Source: JBKHJA01 sp046538375 (GTDB lineage: Bacteria > Acidobacteriota > Aminicenantia > Aminicenantales > Aminicenantaceae). Taken from it: DNA of 13,498 nucleotides. The stretch's first letter is position 1, and each line of letters opens with the position of its first letter. Shown in pieces: positions 1-9,019 of the stretch. The position numbers and the translations under genes were made by a program. Location of the stretch: assembly GCA_046538375.1 (NCBI GenBank), contig JBKHJA010000078.1, forward strand, positions 1 through 13,498. The letters are read 5' to 3'. The notes under the pieces are model-generated. The model was not told the origin of the DNA, made no database searches, and saw only the letters and a program-made list of their open reading frames with translations.

Positions 1-73
1 TGAATAATGCAGGTTAAAAGGAAGTAAAGAGATAGGAAATGCTTCATAAGTATTATACATGAGGAAGAGAAGT

Positions 74-577
74 TTATTCTTTTTCCCTCAGCTCGATCAG
101 GGGCTTTTCTGAATCCACCAAATCCCCGGCTGCCACAAAAATCTTTTTCACAAAGCCCTGGATAGAAGATTTTATCTCATTCTCCATTTTCATGGCTTCC
201 ACAATAGCCAGGGTCTGGTTCTTCCTGATTTCCTCGTTTTCCGAAACACTGATCTTGATCACTTTTCCCGGCATGGGGGCTTTCACCAGCAGCATGTCTT
301 GGTTTGCGCTATCCTCCCCTCTCTGGAAGCTCCCCTCTTCTCCCGGCTCTCTCACCAAAAACTGACTACCTGCCACATAAAAATACCGGTCCTGTTTATC
401 CCTGGCAAAATAGACCTGGTGAGATTTCTCACCGATAAGAATGGAAATCACGTGAGGGGAGATAAAATGGATATCTGCCTCATACGTCCCTTCTCCATCA
501 GAAAAAATGTATCTATCTTCCTTCTTATCGAATGCTATCTTATAAATTTTATTATCGACCAGAAATTCAAATTCCAC
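74..577 (-). CDS. Biotin carboxyl carrier protein of an acyl-CoA carboxylase
   Basis: This 167-residue protein carries biotin between the biotin carboxylase and carboxyltransferase of a split acyl-CoA carboxylase in the cytoplasm. The biotinyl domain covers about residues 96-165. It contains the AMKM biotinylation motif at 128-131, with Lys130 as the modified residue, preceded by the PMPG turn at 101-104. Residues 1-77 are beta-rich and resemble the region that precedes the biotinyl domain in the alpha chains of methylcrotonoyl- and propionyl-CoA carboxylases; this is a family-level inference. The start is GTG. It directly follows the TAG of the biotin carboxylase gene with no gap and has a GGAGG about 6 bases upstream, so the two are translationally coupled. 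The gene appears to be the last of the operon; no clear terminator is visible in bases 1-73. Confidence 0.94.
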   Translation of the reverse strand: MEFEFLVDNKIYKIAFDKKEDRYIFSDGEGTYEADIHFISPHVISILIGEKSHQVYFARDKQDRYFYVAGSQFLVREPGEEGSFQRGEDSANQDMLLVKAPMPGKVIKISVSENEEIRKNQTLAIVEAMKMENEIKSSIQGFVKKIFVAAGDLVDSEKPLIELREKE

Positions 578-2083
578 CTATTTTCCTCCAATCCGCCATT
601 TTCCAAGGTTAAGCCAGGGAGAATAAACCTCTTTGTGTTCTTCTGTCCTGCCGGTCTGAGCAAAGATCCTCCCGCTTTCAGCAAAAGCCGATGCCAGGAG
701 TGCCAGTCTCAGACTTTCTTCTGTTTTTTCTTTGCCGGTCCACTGGGCAAAATTGTTGTTAATGAAATCTGTGGTGGTTCTTCCTGCCTGGAACGCAGGG
801 TGGCTGATGACTTCCTTTAAAAAATCGATGGTGGTCTTAATCCCCAAGATGACATAATCATCCAAGGCTTTGACCATCCTCTGGCAGGCTATCTCCCTGT
901 TCTCTGCCCAAACGATAAGTTTAGCCAGGATAGGATCATAATAGAGGGGCACCTCACCTCCGCTGTAAATACCACTATCATGACGAACACCGGGCCCCTG
1001 CGGTTCTTTGAGAAACAGCACTTTCCCAGAGGAAGGAAGGAAATTTTTAAGGGGATCTTCCGCATATATCCGGCATTCTATGGAATGCCCTTTAGGTTTT
1101 ATATCTTTTTGTTCATAAGCCAGTTTTTCACCAGAAGCGATTAAAATCTGCTGGTGCACCAAATCTATCCCGGAAGTTAGCTCTGTGACCGGATGTTCCA
1201 CCTGGAGACGGGCATTGACCTCCAGAAAATAAAAGTTTTTGTTCTTGTCCAGGAGAAACTCCACTGTCCCTGCATTATTGTAGCCAGAAACCTGCATGGC
1301 CTTTTTGGCTGTCTCGCCCATTTCTCTCCGCAGCCGGGGATCCAGAGCAGTGGAAGGAGTCTCCTCCACGATCTTCTGATGCCGGCGCTGGATGGAGCAT
1401 TCTCTTTCAAAAACATGAATCACATTCCCGTAGTTATCAGCAAGGGCCTGAAACTCCACATGCCTTGGTTCCTCCAGGTATTTCTCCAGATAAACAGTCT
1501 GATCACCAAAAGCAGATTTGGCTTCTCTCATCCCTGCCTCAAGGGAAGGTGTCAATTCTTCTGAATCCCACACGATCCTCATGCCTTTGCCGCCGCCGCC
1601 GGCTGAGGCTTTTATCATCAACGGATAGCCGATTTTCTTGGCCTCAGCCTGGTATTCAGAAATGTCCTTGGGGATGGACCGCATTCCAGGAATGATGGGG
1701 ATTCCGGCTTTTTCCATAGTCTGCCGTGACCGGACCTTATCTCCCACCAGCTCTAAAGCCTTGGAGTTGGGGCCGATGAAGACAATCTTTTCTTTCTCGC
1801 ATCTTCGGGCAAACTGGAAATTTTCGGCCAGAAAACCGTAGCCGGGATGGATAGCTTCAGCGCCGCTGCGGAGGGCTGCCTCCATGATTCTGTCCATGTT
1901 GAGATAACTTTCTACAGCCGGAGGGGGACCGATACAGAAGGCTTCATCGGCTAGCTGCACATGAAGACTCTTGCGGTCAACTTCAGAGAAGACAGCCACT
2001 GGAGTAATCCCCATCTCCCGGCAGGCCCTTATGATCCTGACCGCAATCTCCCCTCGATTGGCTATAAGGATCTTTTTGAACAT
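578..2083 (-). CDS. accC: Biotin carboxylase subunit of an acyl-CoA carboxylase (MccA/AccC type)
   Basis: The protein carboxylates carrier-bound biotin using ATP and bicarbonate. It has 501 residues and starts with the typical FKKILIANRGEIAVRI. The ATP-grasp glycine loop GGGGKGM is at 162-168, ERECSIQRR at 227-235, and the catalytic EVNARLQVEHPVTE at 288-301. Glu288, Asn290, Arg292, Gln294 and Glu296 fall at the same numbers as in E. coli AccC. The tail beyond about residue 445 is longer than in AccC, as in alpha chains of methylcrotonoyl-CoA carboxylase, but the biotinyl part is a separate gene next door. The symbol accC reflects the family. From the operon its physiological role is more likely methylcrotonoyl-CoA carboxylase than acetyl-CoA carboxylase. 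It starts at ATG with a weak GGGGACAG ribosome site, 31 bp after the hydratase gene. Confidence 0.95.
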   Translation of the reverse strand: MFKKILIANRGEIAVRIIRACREMGITPVAVFSEVDRKSLHVQLADEAFCIGPPPAVESYLNMDRIMEAALRSGAEAIHPGYGFLAENFQFARRCEKEKIVFIGPNSKALELVGDKVRSRQTMEKAGIPIIPGMRSIPKDISEYQAEAKKIGYPLMIKASAGGGGKGMRIVWDSEELTPSLEAGMREAKSAFGDQTVYLEKYLEEPRHVEFQALADNYGNVIHVFERECSIQRRHQKIVEETPSTALDPRLRREMGETAKKAMQVSGYNNAGTVEFLLDKNKNFYFLEVNARLQVEHPVTELTSGIDLVHQQILIASGEKLAYEQKDIKPKGHSIECRIYAEDPLKNFLPSSGKVLFLKEPQGPGVRHDSGIYSGGEVPLYYDPILAKLIVWAENREIACQRMVKALDDYVILGIKTTIDFLKEVISHPAFQAGRTTTDFINNNFAQWTGKEKTEESLRLALLASAFAESGRIFAQTGRTEEHKEVYSPWLNLGKWRIGGK

Positions 2084-2114
2084 CTCTGTCCCCTGTTTTC
2101 CGGTTTCCTGTTGC

Positions 2115-2927
2115 TTACTTATTCCTATCTTTACAGTCCTGCGCCCAGCGAGGTTTTCTTTTCTCCAGAAAAGAAGCCATCCCTTCCTGTCCTTCCTCGC
2201 TCACTCTAAGATCAGCGATCATCCGGGCAGTGAACTCCTTGGCCTCCTCAAAAGACATCACAGGAACTTTATGAATCAGCTCCTTGCATCTGGCCAGAGC
2301 CTCAGGACCTGAGGAAAGAAGAAGACGGACTATTCCTTCCACCTTTTCTTCAAGCTCGCCTAAAGGAACCACTTCATTCAGCAGTCCTATCTCCTGGGCC
2401 CTTCGGCCTGAGATTCTCTGCCCCGTTAAAAAATACTCTGTTGCCTTATTGGGTCCTATCCTGCGGATCACATAAGGGGAGATGGCCGCAGGAACCAGTC
2501 CGATCTTCACCTCGCTCAAACCGAATTTCGCCTCTTCACATCCCACCGCGATATCACAGGCCGAGAGGAATCCTGTGCCTCCCCCGATGGCACTGCCGTT
2601 GACCATGGCCACGGTGGGCCGGTCCAGAATATAAAGTTTATGAAGAACTTCAGCCAACTGCAGAGATTCCTGCAGGTTTTGCTGGAATGAATAATGGATG
2701 ATTTCCTTCATCCAGTTGATATCGGCTCCAGCACAAAATGACTTTCCTTTTCCTGTCAACACCACAACTCGAACGGTTTTATCAGCTTTGATCCTCTCCA
2801 GAGCATCATCGAGCTCGGTGAGCACAGTTGAATTGAAGGCGTTGTGGACATCAGGCCGGTTGAAAGCGATGCGGGCCACTTTATCCTGATCAGCAAAAAA
2901 AATGGTTTGATATTCCTTTTCTTCCAT
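2115..2927 (-). CDS. Enoyl-CoA hydratase/isomerase family protein, probable methylglutaconyl-CoA hydratase (LiuC-like)
   Basis: This 270-residue crotonase-fold enzyme has the CoA/oxyanion segments SFCAGADI (63-70) and NGSAIGGGTGF (110-120). Of the two catalytic glutamates of crotonase, the first (in GGGCE) is replaced by Gly119 and the second is kept as Glu139 in the LSEV segment, followed by IGLVPAAISPYV. From memory of the family, a glycine at the first site together with LSEVxxGLxPAxISPYV is the pattern of LiuC/AtuE-type hydratases acting on methylglutaconyl-CoA. In contrast, AUH-type hydratases keep both glutamates. The predicted reaction is 3-methylglutaconyl-CoA to or from HMG-CoA. The ATG follows the TAA of the carboxyltransferase gene with no gap, with AGGA inside the preceding gene as ribosome site. 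The substrate is inferred from the motif and the flanking carboxylase genes. Confidence 0.9.
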   Translation of the reverse strand: MEEKEYQTIFFADQDKVARIAFNRPDVHNAFNSTVLTELDDALERIKADKTVRVVVLTGKGKSFCAGADINWMKEIIHYSFQQNLQESLQLAEVLHKLYILDRPTVAMVNGSAIGGGTGFLSACDIAVGCEEAKFGLSEVKIGLVPAAISPYVIRRIGPNKATEYFLTGQRISGRRAQEIGLLNEVVPLGELEEKVEGIVRLLLSSGPEALARCKELIHKVPVMSFEEAKEFTARMIADLRVSEEGQEGMASFLEKRKPRWAQDCKDRNK

Positions 2928-4535
<1,608 letters not shown>

Positions 4536-4605
4536 TTTGAAATCCTTCCTTCAAGAAAACTAACTGTGAGTCATATTTTAAACGTTTTTTTATTTTTTTT
4601 CTTTT

Positions 4606-4998
4606 TTATCGGGGAACGAACTTGTATCCATAACAAATGATCCCTGATTCCCCCTCTTGATAAATTTTTCTAAACTCAATCCTTACTTCCTGTCCCACCT
4701 TCAGATCTTTAAAATCACAGTCCACAATCTGGCCGGTCAACTTCACTCCATCGTCCAGTTCCACGATGCCCACCGCATAAGGAGCTTGATCGGCGAACTG
4801 ATGAGGGGGAACACGGATGATGGTGTAAGACAGGATTTTCCCCGTCTCTGAAAGCCTGGCCGGCTCCAATTCTCTGTTTTTGCATTGAGGGCAGATGAGA
4901 CGGGGAGGGAAAAAGGTGATTTCACATTTTTGACACCTGTTGGCCTCCAGACGATAGCGTTGGGGAATCTCTCTCCAATATCTTGATGGAGTTGGCAT
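4606..4998 (-). CDS. DUF35 zinc-ribbon/OB-fold protein (HMG-CoA synthase/thiolase scaffold)
   Basis: This 130-residue protein has a rubredoxin-like zinc ribbon with Cys22, Cys25, Cys36 and Cys39 (CQKC and CPQC), followed by an OB-fold of about residues 45-125. In methanogenic archaea a DUF35 protein of this type holds acetoacetyl-CoA thiolase and HMG-CoA synthase together and forms the shared CoA-binding site, so the intermediate is channelled. All four zinc ligands are intact, and the gene sits directly behind HMG-CoA synthase and thiolase in the archaeal order, so the same scaffold role is likely. The start is ATG with TAGGAGGAAAAG in front. The GGAGG overlaps the end of the thiolase gene, 9 bp upstream, which implies coupled translation. 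It has no membrane segment and no catalytic residues of its own. Confidence 0.93.
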   Translation of the reverse strand: MPTPSRYWREIPQRYRLEANRCQKCEITFFPPRLICPQCKNRELEPARLSETGKILSYTIIRVPPHQFADQAPYAVGIVELDDGVKLTGQIVDCDFKDLKVGQEVRIEFRKIYQEGESGIICYGYKFVPR

Positions 4999-5007
4999 CT
5001 TTTCCTC

Positions 5008-6162
5008 CTATTCTCTTTCAAATATATGAACCACTGTGCTGCCACCGCTCCCACCCATGTTCTGGGTCATGGCTGTTCTGGCATCTTTGACCTGTCTTTC
5101 TCCAGCCTCTCCACGAAGCTGTTTGACCACTTCCACAATCTGAGCCACACCGGTGGCCCCTACAGGATGGCCTTTGGCTTTCAGCCCCCCGCTGGTGTTA
5201 ACCGGAATTTTTCCTTCAAGGGAAGTGATTCCCTGCTGGGCCGCTTCTCCTCCCTTTCCTTTCTCCACTATACCCAGGGCTTCAAGAACGCAGATTTCAG
5301 CTATGGTGAAACAATCATGCACTTCCATAAGATCCATATGTTCAGGTTTTTTATCCGCCATGGCGTAAGCTTTCTTTCCTGCCTGATAAGTGGCCTCCAG
5401 CCAGGTTATATCCTTCCGCGAGCTTAAGGCGATGGTGTCTGTGGCATGGCCGGAACCTATGATTTTTATGACGGGCTTGTTCATCTTCTTGGCCATTTCC
5501 ACCGGACAGATCACCGCTGCCGCTGCTCCATCGGTAATCGGAGAGCAGTCCAGAATTCTTAAAGGATCAGCCACCATAACAGAATTCAATACGGACTCCA
5601 CTGTAACCTCGAAAGGAAACTGGGCCAATGGATTTTTGGACCCATGGCGGTGGTTCTTCACTGCCACCATAGCCAGCTGTTCCCTGGTTGTCCCGTACTT
5701 TTCCATGTGAGCCCTGGCTATTAAAGCATAAAGTCCTGGGAAGGTGATCCCCTGGTAGCCTTCATACTCCTGATCAGCAGCGGAACCCAGGGCATAAGTG
5801 GCTTCATAACCGCTGACATCGGTCATTTTTTCCACTCCGCCCACCAGCACCACATCGCTCATTCCGCAGGCCACTTCCATGAGTCCTATTCTCAAAGCCA
5901 GACCACCGGAAGCACAGGCGGTTTCCACTCTGCTCGAAGGAACCGGATTCTGGCCCAAATAATCAGCCAGCATAGAAGCAATGTGTTCCTGGCCCACAAA
6001 CAGTCCTGAAGACATGGAGCCCACATGCATGGAGTCAATCCGGTCCACACCCGCATCATCCAGGGCCAGCAGGGCGGATTCCACGAAAACAGTCCTCAGA
6101 GATTTTTCCCAGAGTTCTCCCCATTTGGTCATTCCAACTCCGATAACGGCCACATCTCTCAT
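5008..6162 (-). CDS. Thiolase (acetyl-CoA C-acetyltransferase, archaeal/SCP2-like type)
   Basis: The 384-residue protein condenses two acetyl-CoA to acetoacetyl-CoA, or the reverse. The nucleophile is Cys83 in ETACASGG (80-87). The other catalytic positions are His282 in VHDCFTIAE (281-289) and His332 in KGHPVGATG (330-338). The HDCF box, in place of the NEAFA box of classical biosynthetic thiolases, and the C-terminal MGGSGGS, in place of the CGG catalytic cysteine, mark the SCP2/archaeal thiolase subfamily. That subfamily pairs with HMG-CoA synthase and DUF35 in archaea. The start is ATG with a perfect GGAGG that overlaps the stop region of the HMG-CoA synthase gene (9 bp gap). Length and domain order are complete. 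Subfamily assignment is strong; acetoacetyl-CoA as its substrate is inferred from the neighbours. Confidence 0.93.
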   Translation of the reverse strand: MRDVAVIGVGMTKWGELWEKSLRTVFVESALLALDDAGVDRIDSMHVGSMSSGLFVGQEHIASMLADYLGQNPVPSSRVETACASGGLALRIGLMEVACGMSDVVLVGGVEKMTDVSGYEATYALGSAADQEYEGYQGITFPGLYALIARAHMEKYGTTREQLAMVAVKNHRHGSKNPLAQFPFEVTVESVLNSVMVADPLRILDCSPITDGAAAAVICPVEMAKKMNKPVIKIIGSGHATDTIALSSRKDITWLEATYQAGKKAYAMADKKPEHMDLMEVHDCFTIAEICVLEALGIVEKGKGGEAAQQGITSLEGKIPVNTSGGLKAKGHPVGATGVAQIVEVVKQLRGEAGERQVKDARTAMTQNMGGSGGSTVVHIFERE

Positions 6163-6171
6163 GTTTTCCTC

Positions 6172-7218
6172 CTAATCAGCCATTCTAATTTTTTGACGGA
6201 ACTTGGCATAAACTCCGTACTCCAGGTAGTTTTTGTTATTCTCCAGCATGTCCCTGGTCCTGGGAGCCGAATCTTTCACCTCGTCGATCCTTTCTGTCAT
6301 TTCAAAGATAAAAGCATCGCTGCCAGCTCCTGAGCCGTAGGATACGATGAGGATCTTGTCTCCAGGCCTGGAGATATCAAAAGTGGCGGTCAGCCCCAGA
6401 GGTGAAGAACCGGAGTAAGTGTTTCCCAGTTTGTTCACCAGCCAGCCGGGCTCAATCTGCTCCTTGGCGAAGCCCAGCATCCTGCCGACTCTGAAGGGGA
6501 ATTTGCCGTTAGGCTGATGAAAGATCACGTAATCCAGGTCAGAAGGTTCCATGCCCGCTTTACTCATTATCCCCTTGGCTGCTCCTATGATATGTTTGAA
6601 ATAAGCGGGACTGCCGGTGAACCGTCCGCCGTGCTGGGGATAATACTGATACTCCCTCCGCCAGAAATCAGGCGTGTCGGTCATGTAGGAGAAACTGGCC
6701 ACTGTTTTGGCCACCACTCTGTCTTTACCGAAGATAAAAGCTGCTGCCCCGGCTGCGGCTGAGTATTCCAGCGCATCACCTGGTGCTCCTTGGGAAGTAT
6801 CTGCTCCCACGGCCAGGCCGTATTTGATCTCTCCTGCCCGCACCAGGCTTAAGGCCACAAACATCCCTTCGGTGCCTGCCTTGCAGGCAAACTCAAAGTC
6901 AGCAGTATGGACTTCAGGAGTGGCCCCCAGCGCCTCGGCCAAAACCGTTCCGCTGGGTTTTACCGCATAAGGATGGGATTCAGACCCTATATACACAGCA
7001 CCTATCTCAGCGGGATCCACCTGCGCCCTTTTCAGGGCCCACTTGGATGCTTCCACGGACATGGTGATGGTATCCTGGTCAGGAGAAGGAACAGACTTCT
7101 CTTCCAGCATCAATCCTCTCTTGTAGCTGGGTGCATCTGCACCCCAAACTTTAGCGATCTCTTCCACCTTGATTCTATTCCGGGGAATGTAAGCCCCGTA
7201 GCCAACAATACCTTCCAT
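6172..7218 (-). CDS. Hydroxymethylglutaryl-CoA synthase, archaeal type
   Basis: This 348-residue enzyme joins acetyl-CoA and acetoacetyl-CoA to give HMG-CoA. The length matches archaeal HMGCS rather than the longer bacterial MvaS. Landmarks are VGYGAYIPRNRI (5-16), GSESHPYAVKPSGT (78-91) with the catalytic Glu80, EFACKAGTEG (109-118) with the acyl-accepting Cys112, GADTSQGAPGDALEY (138-152), TDTPDFWRRE (180-189), GGRFTGSPAYFKH (197-209), FHQPNGKFP (233-241) with His234, GNTYSGSSP (265-273) and YGSGAGSDAF (294-303). The catalytic triad is complete. It is the first gene of the seven-gene operon, starting at ATG after GGGAGGCTG. Because the condensation is strongly favoured toward HMG-CoA, its position suggests that the operon can make HMG-CoA, not only degrade it. 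Confidence 0.95.
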   Translation of the reverse strand: MEGIVGYGAYIPRNRIKVEEIAKVWGADAPSYKRGLMLEEKSVPSPDQDTITMSVEASKWALKRAQVDPAEIGAVYIGSESHPYAVKPSGTVLAEALGATPEVHTADFEFACKAGTEGMFVALSLVRAGEIKYGLAVGADTSQGAPGDALEYSAAAGAAAFIFGKDRVVAKTVASFSYMTDTPDFWRREYQYYPQHGGRFTGSPAYFKHIIGAAKGIMSKAGMEPSDLDYVIFHQPNGKFPFRVGRMLGFAKEQIEPGWLVNKLGNTYSGSSPLGLTATFDISRPGDKILIVSYGSGAGSDAFIFEMTERIDEVKDSAPRTRDMLENNKNYLEYGVYAKFRQKIRMAD

Positions 7219-7369
7219 TTACAGCCTCCCTTTTTGGGCAAAAAGTATTTTTAACCAGGACATGGTGAGAAAAAAAGAAAAATGGTCAAGAAATTAGAAA
7301 GTATCGTGGCATATCTCGTCCTCTAAGTCAAGATATTTCCCCCTTGTCCAGCCTCTTATCCTTATTTTG

Positions 7370-7398
7370 TTGACAGCCGATGCCCGTCACCATAGAAT
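7370..7398 (+). promoter_or_regulatory. Sigma-70 promoter of the ECF sigma operon
   Basis: TTGACA at 7370-7375 (perfect -35) is followed after exactly 17 bases by TAGAAT at 7393-7398 (5 of 6 matches to TATAAT). Transcription would begin near 7405, leaving a leader of about 50 bases before the GTG start of the sigma factor gene. This would give basal, housekeeping expression of the operon. Confidence 0.75.
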
Positions 7399-7413
7399 GA
7401 AGGGCGTTTTTAC

Positions 7414-7441
7414 GGAACTTTCCATCTCATATTTTCGTCTA
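7414..7441 (+). promoter_or_regulatory. Possible ECF-type (RpoE-like) autoregulated promoter
   Basis: GGAACTT at 7414-7420 equals the -35 element of RpoE-type ECF promoters. GTCTA at 7437-7441 follows after 16 bases and matches the GTCTAA/TCTGA-type -10. ECF operons commonly autoregulate. The weakness is that the start site would fall around 7448-7450, within or just past the AAGGTGA ribosome site at 7444-7450, so the message would be nearly leaderless. The match is by eye and could be chance. Confidence 0.35.
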
Positions 7442-7455
7442 CCAAGGTGAAGTGA

Positions 7456-8016
7456 GTGCACATTAAAACAGTGGTCAAAGAATGTTTAGAAGGACAAAAA
7501 GGAGCATGGAACATGTTGGTCAACGCTTATTCCAAGAGGATCTTTAACATGGCTTACCAGTTCACTGGAACCCGTGAAGAAGCAGAAGACATGACCCAGG
7601 ATATCTTCATGAAGCTTTACACCTCTCTTGAAAAATACGATTTCCAGAAAAACTTCACTGCCTGGCTGCTCACCCTGACAAAAAATCACCTCATTGATCA
7701 GTACAGAAAAACAAAATGGGAAAAGAAAAAGCGGGATAATTTTGACCAGCATCATCTGGAATCCGTTTCCTTTGACAGGCCTGAGAACAGTATAGTCAGG
7801 AAAGAAAGCAAAAAGACAGTGTGGAACGGTCTCAATCAGCTCTCCTCAGAAGTTCGAATGACTGTCATTCTCAGAGATATTCAGGGGAAAAAATATGAAG
7901 AAATCGCCGAAATCATGGACCTTCCCCTGGGTACGGTGAAATCCCGGGTCAACCGGGGAAGACATCAATTGGCGAAAATCCTCAAAGAAAAAAAGGAGAA
8001 AGAAAATGTCATGTGA
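7456..8016 (+). CDS. ECF-family RNA polymerase sigma factor (sigma-70 family)
   Basis: This 186-residue protein has only regions 2 and 4, as in the extracytoplasmic-function group. Region 2 covers about residues 12-90, with the core-binding segment AEDMTQDIFMKLY and the recognition segment FTAWLLTLTKNHLIDQYRK. Region 4 covers about 125-178, with the helix-turn-helix YEEIAEIMDLPLGTVKSRVNRGR that reads the -35 element. The GTG start at 7456 directly follows an in-frame TGA, so no longer form is possible, and AAGGTGA lies 5 bases upstream. The end of the gene overlaps the anti-sigma gene by 11 bp, indicating coupled translation and the usual sigma/anti-sigma partnership. It is the first gene of a five-gene envelope operon and probably drives its own operon on membrane stress. 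Confidence 0.95.
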   Translation: MHIKTVVKECLEGQKGAWNMLVNAYSKRIFNMAYQFTGTREEAEDMTQDIFMKLYTSLEKYDFQKNFTAWLLTLTKNHLIDQYRKTKWEKKKRDNFDQHHLESVSFDRPENSIVRKESKKTVWNGLNQLSSEVRMTVILRDIQGKKYEEIAEIMDLPLGTVKSRVNRGRHQLAKILKEKKEKENVM

Positions 8017-8503
8017 AAAAATAGAAGAACTCCTATCTCCTTATTTAGAGGATGACCTCAGCATTGAAGAAAAAAGAGCTGTGGAAGCTCACCTGGAAAA
8101 ATGTCAGGCTTGCACCGATCTTCTTATGACCATGAAAGAGGCCCGGGAATCCCTGGCTGGCTTCCCGGAGCTGGAAGTGAGTGAGAACCTGTGGAAACGA
8201 CTCTATGCCATTCCCGGCCGGAAGAAACCATTCTTCCTGGACCTGGATTTTCTCCTGCGGCCTTCCCTCCAGCCTGTCCTGGCTGGAGTCACCATCCTGC
8301 TGATCATGATATCTTTTTACCTTTTTCATCCTGATAGAAGCTATATAGAAAAAACCATAGATCGACAGGCTCATCTTGGCTACAGTAAATTCGAAAGACT
8401 GTACGCCCAGGCTGAATCTTTCACCGATAACCTTGGAGCCTATAAGGATAATATTCTGGTTTCTCTTAAAAACGTCAGTCCTTTTGGAGAATCGGAGGAA
8501 TAA
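8006..8503 (+). CDS. Membrane-anchored zinc anti-sigma factor (zf-HC2 type)
   Basis: This 165-residue protein should hold the upstream sigma factor inactive at the membrane. The N-terminal ZAS domain has Cys3 and the signature His29-x3-Cys33-x2-Cys36, the expected zinc ligands. One hydrophobic helix at about 88-107 would anchor it with the N-terminus in the cytoplasm, leaving roughly 58 residues outside. That outer part has no recognised domain and could sense the signal. The ATG start lies inside the sigma gene with AAGGAG in front. A second GGAGG-like site at the 3' end (8494-8498) and TGGAGG at 8514-8519 lead on to the next gene. Confidence 0.92.
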   Translation: MSCEKIEELLSPYLEDDLSIEEKRAVEAHLEKCQACTDLLMTMKEARESLAGFPELEVSENLWKRLYAIPGRKKPFFLDLDFLLRPSLQPVLAGVTILLIMISFYLFHPDRSYIEKTIDRQAHLGYSKFERLYAQAESFTDNLGAYKDNILVSLKNVSPFGESEE

Positions 8504-8525
8504 ACCAGACACATGGAGGTATAAA

Positions 8526-9008
8526 ATGGAAGAAAAAGTTATCGTAAAAAAGCCCCCAAAATCGGCTGCTCTGGCCGGAATACTGTCTTTCTTTTTCCCC
8601 GGAATTGGTGCCCTGTACAACCGTCAATTCCTGAAAGGGGCGGTGATCATTATTGTCTTCGCTGGCCTGGTCACCATGCAGACCACCGGCGAGGGCCAGC
8701 CCTTCCTGGGAATCATCCTGGGAGCTTTCTACATCTATCAGATCATCGATGCTGTCCAGACATCAAAAATAATCAACCGCAGAGTACTGGAAGGAAAAGA
8801 AGAGGAGATGGAGGAAGTGGAAGAACTTCCCGGGGTGGTAAAAACTGGCTCCATTTTCTGGGGAGCTGCCCTGATTGTGCTGGGAGGTCTTTTGCTTCTG
8901 GCTAATTTCGAGGTGATACCCTATGATACACTTTTCGATTTCTGGCCGCTGGTGGTGATCGTCATCGGAGTGAAGCTGGTGGCAGATTATGCTTCTAAAA
9001 GAAGTTAA
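8526..9008 (+). CDS. Membrane protein with TM2-like N-terminus and LiaI/LiaF-like (DUF5668-type) C-terminus
   Basis: This 160-residue protein has three to four hydrophobic helices. Residues 12-75 (ALAGILSFFFPGIGALYNRQ, then two hydrophobic stretches) resemble TM2-type small membrane domains with the PGIGALYNRQ turn. A charged linker follows, rich in Glu (about 90-105). Residues 106-155 carry the FWGAALIVLGGLLLLANF and FWPLVVIVIGVKLV pair that is typical of the LiaI/LiaF transmembrane domain of envelope-stress proteins. I set the start at ATG 8526 because TGGAGG stands 6 bases upstream. A longer in-frame reading from 8376 would run inside the anti-sigma gene and has no ribosome site. Its function is unknown; the context suggests membrane sensing or protection. 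Confidence 0.85.
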   Translation: MEEKVIVKKPPKSAALAGILSFFFPGIGALYNRQFLKGAVIIIVFAGLVTMQTTGEGQPFLGIILGAFYIYQIIDAVQTSKIINRRVLEGKEEEMEEVEELPGVVKTGSIFWGAALIVLGGLLLLANFEVIPYDTLFDFWPLVVIVIGVKLVADYASKRS

Positions 9009-9019
9009 AGGAGGACAAA

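Larger units (their letters stand above)
7219..7455. promoter_or_regulatory. Divergent intergenic control region
   Basis: These 237 bases separate two operons that run apart, so both must be switched on from here. On the plus strand there is a very good sigma-70 promoter and a possible ECF promoter (listed separately). On the minus strand, toward HMG-CoA synthase, the best candidate is TTGACT (7331-7326) with GATACT 20 bases on, which is poorly spaced. A purine/pyrimidine-skewed tract (7265-7282) lies between it and the gene. I see no obvious operator palindrome or riboswitch. Confidence 0.6.

Noticed and set aside
1..73. Terminator or partial gene at the left edge
   Set aside because: No stable stem with a T-run and no convincing reading frame could be found in these bases.
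4536..4605. Terminator in the T-rich gap between the DUF35 and carboxyltransferase genes
   Set aside because: The T-run is on the plus strand; the transcribed minus strand is A-rich with no stem, so it cannot act as a standard terminator of the operon.
8376..8525. Longer N-terminus for the membrane protein that I start at 8526
   Set aside because: It would lie inside the anti-sigma gene, has no ribosome site and encodes an unlikely leader; ATG 8526 has TGGAGG in front.
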